64,000 nt of DNA. It comes from Colletes latitarsis (lineage: Eukaryota > Arthropoda > Insecta > Hymenoptera > Colletidae). The position numbers and the translations under genes were made by a program. The DNA lies in the NCBI RefSeq assembly GCF_051014445.1, contig NW_027488368.1, forward strand, positions 8,060,001 to 8,124,000, written 5' to 3'. This document shows, piece after piece, positions 1-8,379 of this stretch; position 1 is the stretch's first letter, and the number at the start of each line of letters is the position of its first letter. The notes below the pieces were generated by a model. That model made no database searches and was not told where the DNA came from. It was given only the letters and a program-made list of their open reading frames with translations.

Positions 1-100
1 CCGCCAGGCCAACCCCCCACTCCGCGAGGACTTGGGACATCAAGTCCTGTGCCGCGCGGCAGTGGTTGAGGTTGGCCTGGAGGAGGAGGCGGGGCGGCAT
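1..100 (-). CDS. ORF2 (endonuclease/reverse transcriptase), N-terminal 33 codons only
   Basis: ORF2 starts at the ATG complementary to 98-100 and stays open to the window edge. The visible residues include QANLNHCRAAQDLMSQ at about residues 8-23. This is the typical opening of the APE-like endonuclease domain of R1-clade ORF2, where the conserved Asn of the NxN/NLN motif helps bind the catalytic metal. In intact elements the protein nicks the target DNA and primes reverse transcription there. The start codon shares its A with the ORF1 stop codon, so translation probably depends on termination and reinitiation. Everything downstream, including the remaining endonuclease, the reverse transcriptase and the C-terminal zinc knuckle, is off the window. 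Confidence 0.85.
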   Translation of the reverse strand, partial: MPPRLLLQANLNHCRAAQDLMSQVLAEWGVGLA

Positions 101-102
101 TA
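98..102 (-). promoter_or_regulatory. TAATG stop-start overlap coupling ORF1 and ORF2
   Basis: Read on the minus strand, the ORF1 stop TAA (102-100) and the ORF2 start ATG (100-98) share one A. The same UAAUG junction is known in the R1-clade element SART1, where ORF2 is made by translational coupling. Its presence supports both the ORF1 end and the ORF2 start chosen here. Confidence 0.85.
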
Positions 103-915
103 ATTAATGGCCGCGCCAGCCTCCTCCCGGCCGTCCGTCCCCGTAGCATCGTCCACCTCCATGGAGGACGATGCCACCGCCCTCGGCACCGGAGCCGGTG
201 CAGCCCGACTCTTCCTCTCCTTCCGGGAGGGGGGGGAGCACTTCTTGCTCCCCACCCTGTGATCGGCTGGCCTCCCCATGTCCGCACACAGCGGGCAGTG
301 GGGGGCCGCCGAGCACTGGCTCGCACGGTGCTCGTTGGCACCGCAGCGGTAACACTGACCGCTGCGGTCCACCGGCGAGGTGCACCACTGCCTCACGTGC
401 CCCAATTCGAGGCAGCGGTGACACTGGAGCGGGCGCGGCGCGAGGATTTCCACTCGCGCCGAAACCCACCCCACCAACACCCTCCCGGATTCCGCCACCT
501 TACGGGCGGCGGAGAGGGGGCACCGGGCCCACACCGACCCGAGGCCGGAGGACGACCTGCGGATCTCTCCGATCCGCAGGTCCTCCACAGGACAGTGCCC
601 CGCCCTCGCAAGGGCACGGGACACATCCTGAGCGCTGACCGAGTCGTCCAGCCCACAAACGCGCATCTCCATGCGCTTCGTGGGCCGGGTGACCCGGACA
701 CCTCGCTCGCCCAGCTGCTCCCGGAGCCTCTGGGCGAGACGATCCGCCTTCGCGCCGCCTTCTGCACCGGGGATCTCCAGCAAGAGACCCCCGGTCACGG
801 CCCTCTTCGCCCTCACGGAGGCGATGCCCAGCTCTTCCAGGGAGATATTCTCCCTGGCGAGCCGCATCGCCTCCGCGAGGGTCAGGTCGCCCCCCTGCGC
901 AACGGTCAGCGTCAC
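100..915 (-). CDS. ORF1 segment 4: RRM-like region and three CCHC zinc knuckles
   Basis: This is the intact C-terminal part of the retrotransposon Gag-like protein. Numbering from 915, which is a GTG and not a true start because the frame is open just upstream, residues 80-158 resemble the RRM-like domain of R1-clade ORF1. Three knuckles follow. Cys165, Cys168, His173 and Cys178 fit CX2CX4HX4C. Cys188, Cys191, His196 and Cys201 fit the same spacing. Cys207, Cys210, His219 and Cys226 form the longer third knuckle, CX2CX8HX6C. All ligands are present, so RNA-binding capacity is preserved in this segment. It ends in a basic, Ala/Pro-rich tail and the TAA shared with ORF2. Confidence 0.85.
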   Translation of the reverse strand: MTLTVAQGGDLTLAEAMRLARENISLEELGIASVRAKRAVTGGLLLEIPGAEGGAKADRLAQRLREQLGERGVRVTRPTKRMEMRVCGLDDSVSAQDVSRALARAGHCPVEDLRIGEIRRSSSGLGSVWARCPLSAARKVAESGRVLVGWVSARVEILAPRPLQCHRCLELGHVRQWCTSPVDRSGQCYRCGANEHRASQCSAAPHCPLCADMGRPADHRVGSKKCSPPSRKERKSRAAPAPVPRAVASSSMEVDDATGTDGREEAGAAIN

Positions 916-1394
916 CGCTGCCGTTTTTGGGGGACGACCTGGTCGTGCCTTCCGACCTTCGCGGCCTTTACCTTGGCCGCCGGCGGCGGAGGCGGAGGCT
1001 GCGGTTGCGAGGCCTTCCTCGCCGCCCGCTTCGCCTTCCGCCCCACCACCTCACTCCACGCCACCCCCCCTTGGGAGGGTGCTGTGGAGGACGCGACCAC
1101 CGCGACCACGGGTACACCACCCCCCTTGGGGATCGCGACCCGGGGCCCTGATGCCGCAACGCTGGGCGGAGCCTTCACTCCGCCCTTCTTTGCCTTCCCC
1201 GACTGTACCGGAACAGGTCGGGGAGGCACCGCCTTCCTGCTGACCGCTCTTCCGGCGAGGAGCTCCTCCCGGAAGGCGGCCAGCTTGCCATCAATCATGT
1301 CCCCAATCCTCCTCAGAAGATCGTCTTCTGAGGAGGACGGGGACTTCTTCACGGGCGGAGTGCGGGTGGAGGGGCCCGCGGTGCCCCGCACCAC
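912..1394 (-). CDS. ORF1 segment 3: basic, proline-rich middle region
   Basis: This is an internal piece of the Gag-like ORF1, not an independent gene. The first codon at 1394 is a GTG and the frame stays open upstream to about 1500. It has an acidic-Ser patch (SPSSSEDDLLRRIGDMIDGK), then WSEVVGRKAKRAARK and a run of eight prolines. The segment ends in a TGA at 914-912, just past a C5A5 run where the next segment takes over in another frame. Confidence 0.7.
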   Translation of the reverse strand: MVRGTAGPSTRTPPVKKSPSSSEDDLLRRIGDMIDGKLAAFREELLAGRAVSRKAVPPRPVPVQSGKAKKGGVKAPPSVAASGPRVAIPKGGGVPVVAVVASSTAPSQGGVAWSEVVGRKAKRAARKASQPQPPPPPPAAKVKAAKVGRHDQVVPQKRQR

Positions 1395-1414
1395 TGCCGC
1401 CGCACTCCGCTTAT

Positions 1415-1717
1415 TTACCTCCGCCGAGGGACGCGGCGGTGGAGGAGGAGGGAGGATGGGAGGGAGGGCCGCGCTGTTCCACAGCGCCTCTGCCCTCCTC
1501 CTCCCCCGTCGCTCCTCCTCCTCAGGAGCTGCAGACGGGCGTTCCGCCCTCTGAGCTCCCGCGCCGCCTCCCTCATTTCCTCCGCCGCGGCCTTCAGGGC
1601 CTCCGCGCCACCGCTTTTCTGCCCCTTAAAGGCGCAGGCAGCGGCGACTTTCTCCACCCGCCTCAGGGCGAGGAGATCCTCTCCGATATCTCCTCGGTCA
1701 CCTCGTCCCTGAGGCAA
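1415..1717 (-). CDS. ORF1 segment 2: charged, probably helical region
   Basis: An internal piece of ORF1. Residues about 15-60 (LLALRRVEKVAAACAFKG, then an Ala/Glu-rich stretch ending AARELRGRNARLQLL) look like a helix or coiled coil. That fits the self-association region expected between the disordered N-terminus and the RNA-binding part. Its upstream boundary overlaps segment 1 and its downstream end (after about 1530) is no longer protein-like, which puts the frame switch at about 1500-1530. Confidence 0.65.
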   Translation of the reverse strand: MPQGRGDRGDIGEDLLALRRVEKVAAACAFKGQKSGGAEALKAAAEEMREAARELRGRNARLQLLRRRSDGGGGGQRRCGTARPSLPSSLLLHRRVPRRR

Positions 1718-1974
1718 CTCAGCCTCACCGACGGGCTCATCGCCCCGCCCACCTCGACGACGGCCTGCCCCGCCCTCTTCCTCTTAGAGCCTATGAGGCT
1801 CCTGGTGGAGGAGAAGGACGAGACTGACGCAGTCTCGTCGTCCTCCTCCACCTTCCACGAAGCCGGGCCAGGCACTGGAGGCGGCGCGAGCGCCGTCACT
1901 CCAGTCCCAACACCGCCTTCGTCCTCCCCCTCTGACTTACCCCGTCCCATCCCCGTTTTAATATTGAACTCCAT
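1663..1974 (-). CDS. ORF1 segment 1: N-terminus of the Gag-like protein
   Basis: It starts at the first ATG of the coding block (1974-1972), preceded by a short AT-rich stretch on the minus strand. The sequence is acidic and Ser-rich (EDDETASVSSFSSTRSLIG at about residues 44-62), contains a short basic patch (GSKRKR) and ends with an amphipathic stretch, LRDEVTEEISERISS. The frame stops at 1663, and the continuation lies one base out of frame at about 1663-1690. No catalytic motif is expected here. Confidence 0.65.
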   Translation of the reverse strand: MEFNIKTGMGRGKSEGEDEGGVGTGVTALAPPPVPGPASWKVEEDDETASVSSFSSTRSLIGSKRKRAGQAVVEVGGAMSPSVRLSCLRDEVTEEISERISSP

Positions 1975-2360
1975 AATATTCCCACGAGCAGGTCGGAAGA
2001 AAAGGTCCGCCCGGGCAGAGCCGCCTTACCCGGGTAAGCCTATATACTCCGGGGGTTCGGCAGGTTCCCCGGAGGTGGTCGCTTGGGATTGGGCCTTCTC
2101 CCCCAACCATGCATCCCATCGCCGCGCACCATAGCTTAGGATTGGAGGGCGATTTTATAGAGTCGCCATACTCGTGGCCCAGGCGGTTAAGCCAAGACCC
2201 CCGTTCCTCCTGCCGTCACGTACCATTCACAAAACCAATAGGGAATTGTGAATGGGTCGTTGTGACGACCAACAGGAGGCTTACGGTGTGTGTATGACTC
2301 GGGTACCCCGGGTTCGTTAAGCCCGTACTGCAGCTGAAAGGCTGGCAGCCCCTGAGGGGA
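1975..2360 (-). other. 5' UTR of the non-LTR element
   Basis: About 385 bp lie between the first ORF1 ATG and the point where satellite sequence resumes (about 2360/2361). I see no convincing coding frame. R1-clade elements carry an internal promoter in their 5' UTR, but I cannot identify its core here. The 5' end is inferred only from the loss of satellite similarity. Confidence 0.6.
2214..2267. other. Inverted repeat (hairpin) in the 5' UTR
   Basis: CCATTCAC at 2223-2230 pairs with GTGAATGG at 2248-2255 across a 17-base loop. An outer CGTCAC (2214-2219) pairs with GTGACG (2262-2267). The two stems stack with short unequal internal loops. This could be an RNA structure in the element's leader. 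Its function is unknown. Confidence 0.5.
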
Positions 2361-5300
2361 TCAGTCTCATACCTTCGCATTCTTCACATACTTGTTGAAC
2401 AGATCCTGGGTTATTTCTGGTTTGGATTATGTAGTAACATGGTATCACACTGAAACAGTCGATTAAACCTGGACACGATCAACATTTTAGAGGATAACGC
2501 CGGTTAGGACTCGGTTAGGTGTGGGATTTGCCCTCATCAGGCTCATACTTTCCCATATTTCTCATACTTGTTAGCCAGATCCTTTGCTTTTTCTGGATTG
2601 GGTCACACAGTAATGTGGTACCACACTGATACAGTCGATTAAACCTGGTTTCGATCAATATTTTAGATGATAACCCATATTTGGTCTGGTTTAGTTCTTG
2701 GATTTGCCCGCATCTGGCTCATACTTTCGCATTCTTCACATACTTGTTGGACAGATCCTGGGTTTTTTCTGGTTTGGATCACGTAGTAATGTGGTGCCAC
2801 ACGGAAACAGTCGATTAAACCTGGTTTCGATCAATATTTTAGAGGATAACGCATGTTAGGTCTGGGTTAGGTCTAGGATTTGCCCTCATGAGGCTCATAC
2901 TTTCGCATATTTCTCATACTTGTTGGCCTGATCCTTGCCTTTCTCTGGTTTGGATCACGTAGTAATGTGGTGCCACACTGAAACAGTCGACTAAACCTGG
3001 TCTCGATCAATATTTTAGAGGATAACTCATGCTAGGTCTAGGTTAGGTCTGGAATTTGCTCTCATCAGTCTGATACCTTCGCATTCTTCACATACTTGTT
3101 GAACAGATCCTGCGTTTTTTCTGGTTTGAATCAAGTAGTAATGTGATATCACACTGAAACTGTCCATGACACCCGGTTTCGATCAATATTTTAGAGGATA
3201 ACGCATGTTAGGTCCAGGTTAGGCCTGGGATTAGCCCTTATCAGACATACTTTCACATTCTTCACATACTTGTTGGACAGATCCTGGGTTATTTCTGGTT
3301 TGGATCAGGTAGTAATGTCGTACCACACTGAAGCAGTCGACTAAACCTGGTCTCGATCAATATTTTAGAGGATGACTCATGCTAGGTCTAGGTTAGGCAT
3401 GGGATTTGCCCTCATCAGACTCATACTTTCGCATTCTTCACATACTTGTTGGCCTGATCCTGGGCTTTTTCCGGTTTGGATCAGGTAGTAACGTGGTACC
3501 ACACTGATGCAGTCGATTAAACCTGGACACGATCAACATTTTAGAGGATAACGCCGGTTAGGACTCGGTTAGGTGTGGGATTTGCCCCCATCAGGCTCAT
3601 ACTTTCCCATATTTCTCATACTTGTTAGCCAGATCCTTTGCTTTCCCTGGATTGGATCAGACAGTAATGTAGTACCACATTGAAACAGTCAATTTTACCT
3701 GGTCTCGATCAATATTTTAGAGCATAACGCACGTTAGGTCTCGGTTAGGTCTAGGATTTGCCCTCATCTGGCTCATACTTTCACATTTTTCGCATACTTG
3801 TTGAACAGATCCAGGGATTTTTCTGGTTTGGATCACGTGGTAATGTGGTACCACACTGAAACAGTCAATCAAACCTAGTCTCGGTCAATATTTTAAAGGA
3901 TATCGCATGTTAGGTCTGGGTTAGGTCTAGGATTTGCCCTCATGAGGCTCACACTTTCGCATATTTCTCATACTTGTTGAACAGATCCTGCGTTTTTTCT
4001 GGTTTGAATCACGCAGTAATGTGGTATCACACTGAAACAGTCCATGAAACCCGGCTTCGATCGATATTTTAGAGGATAACGCATGTTAGGTCTAGGTTAG
4101 GCCTGGGATTAGCCCTTATCAGACTCATACATTCGCAATTTTCGCATACTTGTTGAACAGATCCTGGGTTATTTCTGGTTTGGATCATGTAGTAACATGG
4201 TATCACACTGAAACAGTCGACTAAACCTGGTCTCGTTCAATATTTTAGAGGATAACTCATGCTAGGTCTAGGTTAGGCCTGGGATTTGCCCTCATCAGAC
4301 TCATACTTTCGCATTCTTCGCATACTTGTGAACAGATCCTGGATTATTTCTGGTTTGGATCATGTAGTAGCATGGTATCACACTGAAACAGTCGACTATA
4401 CCTGGTCTCGATCAATATTTTAGAGGATAACTCATGCTAGGTCTAGTTTAGGTCTGGAATTTGCTCTCATCAGTCTCATACCTTCGCATTCTTCACATAC
4501 TTGTTGAACAGATCCTTGGTTATTTCTGGTTTGGATCATGTGGTAACATGGTATCACACTGAAACAGTCGATTAAACCTGGACACGATCAACATTTTAGA
4601 GGATAACGCCGGTTAGGACTCGGTTAGGTGAGGGATATGCCCTCATCAGGCTCATACTTTCCCATATTTCTCATACTTGTTAGCCAGATCCTTTGCTTTT
4701 TCTGGATTGGGTCACACAGTAATGTGGTACCACACTGATACAGTCGATTAAACCTGGTTTCGATCAATATTTTAGATGATAACGCATATTTGGTCTGGTT
4801 TAGTTCTTGGATTTGCCCGCATCTGGCTCATACTTTCGCATTCTTCACATACTTGTTGGACAGATCCTGGGTTTTTTCTGGTTTGGATCACGTAGTAATG
4901 TGGTGCCACACGGAAACAGTCGATTAAACCTGGTTTCGATCAATATTTTTGAGGATAACGCATGTTAGGTCTGGGTTAGGTCTAGGATTTGCCCTCATGA
5001 GGCTCATACTTTCGGATATATCTCATACTTGTTGGCCTGATCCTTGCCTTTTTCTGGTTTGGATCAGGTAGTAATGTGGTACCACACTGAAACAGTCGAC
5101 TAAACCTGGTCTCGATCAATATTTTAGAGGATAACTCATGCTAGGTCTAGGTTAGGTCTGGAATTTGCTCTCATCAGTCTCATACCTTCGCATTCTTCAC
5201 ATACTTGTTGAACAGATCCTGGGTTATTTCTGTTTTGGATCACGTAGTAACATGGTATCACACTGAAACAGTCGACTAAACCTGGTCTCGATGAATATTT

Positions 5301-7898
5301 TAGAGGATAACGCATGTTAGGTCTGGGTTAGGGCTGGAATTTGCTCTCATCAGTCTCATATCTTCTCGTTCTTCACATACTTGTTGAACAGATCCTGTCT
5401 TTTTTCTGGTTTGAATCACGTAGTAATGTGGTATCACACTGAAACAGTCCATGAAACCTGGTTTCGATCAATATTTTAGAGGATAACGCATGTTAGGTCT
5501 ATGTTAGGCGTGGGATTAGCCCTCATCAGACTCATACTTTCGCATTTTTCGCATACTTGTTGAACAGATCCCGGGCTTTTTCAGGTTAGGATCAGGTGGT
5601 AATGTGGTAACACACTGAATCAGTCGATTAAACATGGTTTCGATCGATATCTTAGAGGATAACGCATGTTAGGTCTAGGTTAGGTCTGGGATTTGCTCTT
5701 TACAGGCTCGTAGTTCCGCATATTTCTCATACTTGATGGCCAGATTCTGGGTTATTTCTGGTTTGGATCATGTAGTAACATGGTATCACACTGAAGCAGT
5801 CGATTAAACCAGGTTTCGATCAATATTCTAGATGATAACGCATGTCAAGTCTGGGTTAGGTCTAGGATTTGCCCTCATCTGGCTCATACTTTCGCATATT
5901 TCTCATACTTGTTAGCCAGATCGTTTGCTTTTTCTTGATTGGGTCACACAGTAATGTGGTACCACACTGAAACAGTCGATTAAACCTGGTTTCGATCAAT
6001 ATTTTAGATGACAACGCATAGTAGGTCTGGTTTAGTTCTTGGATTTGCCCGCATCTGGCTCATACTTTCGCATTCTTCACATACTTCTTGGACAGATCCT
6101 GGGTTTTTTCTGGTTTGGATCACGTAGTAATGTGGTGCCACACGGAAACAGTCGATTAAACCTGGTTTCGATCAATATTTTTGAGGATAACGCATGTTAG
6201 GTCTGGGTTAGGTCTAGGATTTGCCCTCATGAGGCTCATACTTTCGCATATTTCTCATACTTGTTAGCCAGATCCTTTGCTTTTTCTCGGATTGGATCAC
6301 ACAGTAATGTAGTACCACACTGAAACAGTCAATTTTACCTGGTCTCGATCAATATTTTAGAGCATAACGTATGTTAGGTCTGGGTTAGGTCTAGGATTTG
6401 CCCTCATCTGGCTCATACTTTCGCATATTTCTCATACTTGTTGGCCTGATCCTTGCCTTTTTCTGGTTTGGATCACGTTGTAATGTGGTACCACACTGAA
6501 ACAGTCGACTAAACCTGGTCTCGATCAATATTTTAGAGGATAACTCATGCTAGGTCTAGGTTAGGCCTGGGATTTGCCCTCATCAGACTCATACTTTCGC
6601 ATTCATCACATACTTGTTGTACAGATCCTGGGTTTTTTCTGGTTTGAATCACGTGGTAATGTGGTACCACACTGAAACAGTCCATGAAACCTAGTCTCGG
6701 TCAAACTTTTAAAGGATATCGCATGTTAGGTCTGGGTTGGGTCTGGGATTTACCCTCACGAGGCTCATACTTTCGCATATTTCTCATACATGTTGGCCTG
6801 ATCCTGGGCTTTTTCTGTTTTTGATCACGTGGTAATGTGGTACCACATTGAAACAGTCCATGAAACCTGGTTTCGATCAATATTTTAGAGGATAACGCAT
6901 GTTAGGTCTAGGTTAGGTCTAGGATTTGCCCTTATCTGGCTCATACCTTCGCATTCTTCACATACTTGTTGAACAGACCCTGCGTTTTTTCTGGTTTGAA
7001 TCACGTGGTAATGTGGTACCACACTGAAACAGTCCATGAAACCTAGTCTCGGTCAAAATTTTAAAGGATATCGCATGTTAGGTCTGGGTTGGGTCTGGGA
7101 TTTACCCTCACGAGGCTCATACTTTCGCATATTTCTCATACATGTTAGCCTGATCCTGGGCTTTTTCTGTTTTTGATCACGTGGTAATGTGGTACCACAT
7201 TGAAACAGTCCATGAAACCTGGTTTCGATCAATATTTTAGAGGATAACGCATGTTGGGTCTAGGTTAGGTCTAGGATTTGCCCTCATCTGGCTCATACTT
7301 TCGCATATTTCTCATACTTGTTGGCCTGATCCTTGCCCTTTTCTGGTTTGGATCACGTAGTAATGTGGTACCACACTGAAGCAGTCGACTAAACCTGGTC
7401 TCGATCAATATTTTAGAGGATTACTCATGCTAGGTCTAGGTTAGGTCTGGAATTTGCTCTCATCAGTCTCATACCTTCGCATTCTTCACATACTTGTTGA
7501 ACAGACCCTGCGTTTTTTCTGGTTTGAATCACGTAGTAATGTGGTATCACACTGAAACAGTCCATGAAACCTGGTTTCGATCAATATTTTAGAGGACAAC
7601 GCATGTTAGGTCTAGGTTAGGCCTTGGATTAGGCGTCATCAGACTCATACTGTCGCATTTTTCGCATACTTGTTGAACAGATCCGGGGTATTTCTGGTTT
7701 GGATCACCTGGTAATGTGGCACCACACTGAAGCAGTCAAATAAACCTAGTCTCGGTCAATATTTTATAGGTTATCGCATGTTAGGTCTTGGTTAGGCCTG
7801 GGATTTGCCCTCATCAGACTCATTCTTTCGCATTCTTCACATACTTGTTGAACAGAACCTGGGTTATTTCTGGTTTGGGTCAGGTAGTAATGTCGTAC
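2361..7898 (+). repeat. 176-bp satellite array, subfamily I (left arm)
   Basis: About 31 head-to-tail monomers of 176 bp, all in the same orientation as those to the right of the LTR element. Landmarks in order are: cgattaaacctgg, tcgatcaatattttagagga, two TTAGGTC motifs, atttgccctca, ggctcatactttcgcat, atttctcatacttgttgg, cagatcctg, gtttggatcacgtagtaatg, and the palindromic GTGGTACCAC. Monomers diverge noticeably from each other, but a longer order exists: the gacacgatcaac monomer at 2459 and its neighbours recur at 4568, about 2109 bp (12 monomers) later. No coding frame here is credible. Confidence 0.95.
7895..7898. repeat. Left target-site duplication GTAC
   Basis: GTAC immediately precedes the 5' LTR and recurs at 15115-15118 after the 3' LTR. 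Removing the element with one GTAC restores a continuous satellite monomer. Four bases is the usual duplication size for this group. Confidence 0.92.
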
Positions 7899-8059
7899 TG
7901 TCATGCCGTAGGCCCCCATAGAAAATAAGTATTACTCATAGCGATAAGGTTAGTCATAAGCGATACACCAAGAAGATGACGAACTTGTTGACTCCTTTAA
8001 GGGTAAAAACAAATGCGTCATACGCCCAGATCTAACCCGGCTGTACTCAAACCAAAAAT

Positions 8060-8067
8060 TATAAAAG
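8060..8067 (+). promoter_or_regulatory. TATA box of the 5' LTR
   Basis: TATAAAAG lies 161 bases into the LTR and is conserved at the same offset in the 3' LTR (14913-14920). It is the likely core promoter for the genomic RNA. The transcription start would fall some 25-35 bases downstream, which I cannot fix exactly. Confidence 0.7.
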
Positions 8068-8140
8068 CGTACCGCTCCTGGCCCTCGGGGCTCATTTTCA
8101 CGTTTGATTTTGTAAGAACTGCATCAATGTTCAGTCTCCG

Positions 8141-8146
8141 AATAAA
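8141..8146 (+). terminator. AATAAA polyadenylation signal in the 5' LTR
   Basis: The hexamer lies about 80 bp after the TATA box and is conserved in the 3' LTR at 14994-14999, where it would act in 3' end formation of the element RNA. Confidence 0.6.
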
Positions 8147-8276
8147 CCTTAGAGTATATCCTGATATCTTTGTCCGAGTGCTTGAACCTTTCCCAAACCA
8201 AATCAACCTAATATTGTGACGCCGCAACTATTTGGACGAGTCTGCAGCTTACGGCATAACAATAAGGACAATTTTA

Positions 8277-8294
8277 TGGTGGCAGCGGTGGGAT
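8277..8294 (+). promoter_or_regulatory. Primer binding site, tRNA-Leu type
   Basis: TGGTGGCAGCGGTGGGAT is complementary to the 3' end of the metazoan tRNA-Leu (AAG/UAG type) including the added CCA, as I recall that tRNA. It would prime minus-strand DNA synthesis. It sits 15 bases after the LTR end, further than the usual few bases. Confidence 0.7.
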
Positions 8295-8346
8295 AAGCCA
8301 GCAGAAGACGACAAAGGGACGAGCTCCACTCTAAGCTTTCGAGAGT

Positions 8347-8369
8347 ATGAAGATAATTCTTGGGTAAGT
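8347..8369 (+). promoter_or_regulatory. Leader ATG and splice donor for the env RNA
   Basis: An ATG at 8347-8349 is followed by four more codons and then GTAAGT at 8364-8369, a consensus donor preceded by GG. In the unspliced RNA the same frame stops at once at the TAA at 8365-8367, giving a tiny upstream ORF ahead of the gag ATG at 8380. In a spliced RNA joining 8363 to 12811 the frame would run straight into env, supplying its start codon and the first residues of a signal peptide. The phase fits exactly. Splicing is inferred and not shown. Confidence 0.65.
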
Positions 8370-8379
8370 TGATCAATTT

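Larger units (their letters stand above)
100..1974 (-). pseudogene. ORF1 / Gag-like protein, broken by three frameshifts
   Basis: The full reading region is about 625 codons, from the ATG at 1974-1972 to the TAA at 102-100, within the usual range for R1-clade ORF1. It lies in four consecutive frame segments: 1974-1663, 1717-1415, about 1530-912, and about 930-100. Each switch is equivalent to losing one base. The N-terminal part is acidic and Ser-rich and probably disordered. The middle has a Lys/Arg- and Pro-rich section. The C-terminal part has an RRM-like region followed by three CCHC knuckles. In the family this protein binds the element RNA to form ribonucleoprotein particles. The shifts lie at about 1663-1690, 1500-1530 and 922-932. 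The last falls at a C5A5 run and the middle one is close to a G5 run, so homopolymer undercalling in the assembly is an alternative to true decay. Confidence 0.8.
1..2360 (-). mobile_element. R1-clade non-LTR retrotransposon, 5' part (continues past left edge)
   Basis: A GC-rich block on the minus strand contrasts sharply with the AT-richer satellite that starts at about 2361. Reading leftwards it contains a 5' UTR, an ORF1 encoding a Gag-like protein with three zinc knuckles, and the start of an ORF2 whose first residues match the N-terminus of the APE-type endonuclease of R1-clade elements. ORF1 and ORF2 overlap as TAATG, an arrangement known from SART1-type R1-clade elements. The 5' end lies at about 2360, where satellite sequence resumes without intervening unique DNA. 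The 3' end, reverse transcriptase and target-site duplication lie outside the window, so the exact family (R1, Waldo, TRAS or SART-like) cannot be set. ORF1 is frameshifted, so this copy looks inactive unless the shifts are assembly errors. Confidence 0.88.
7899..8261 (+). repeat. 5' LTR
   Basis: It begins TGTCATGCCGTA and ends TACGGCATAACA, forming imperfect inverted termini. It is the same length as the 3' LTR (14752-15114) with 11 single-base differences by eye, mostly in its second half. It contains a TATA box and an AATAAA signal. Confidence 0.96.
8262..8379 (+). other. Untranslated leader with primer binding site
   Basis: This is the short leader between the 5' LTR and gag. It holds the primer binding site at 8277-8294, a small upstream ATG and a splice donor, annotated separately. 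Confidence 0.75.

Noticed and set aside
104..2297. Long plus-strand frames, up to 431 codons, across the non-LTR element
   Set aside because: These are antisense shadows of GC-rich ORF1 on the minus strand. Their composition is low-complexity (Pro, Arg, Gly-rich) and no domain is recognisable.
8013..8227. Short open frames on both strands within the 5' LTR, repeated in the 3' LTR at 14866-15080
   Set aside because: They are non-coding LTR sequence with TATA and AATAAA signals. They recur only because the LTR is duplicated.
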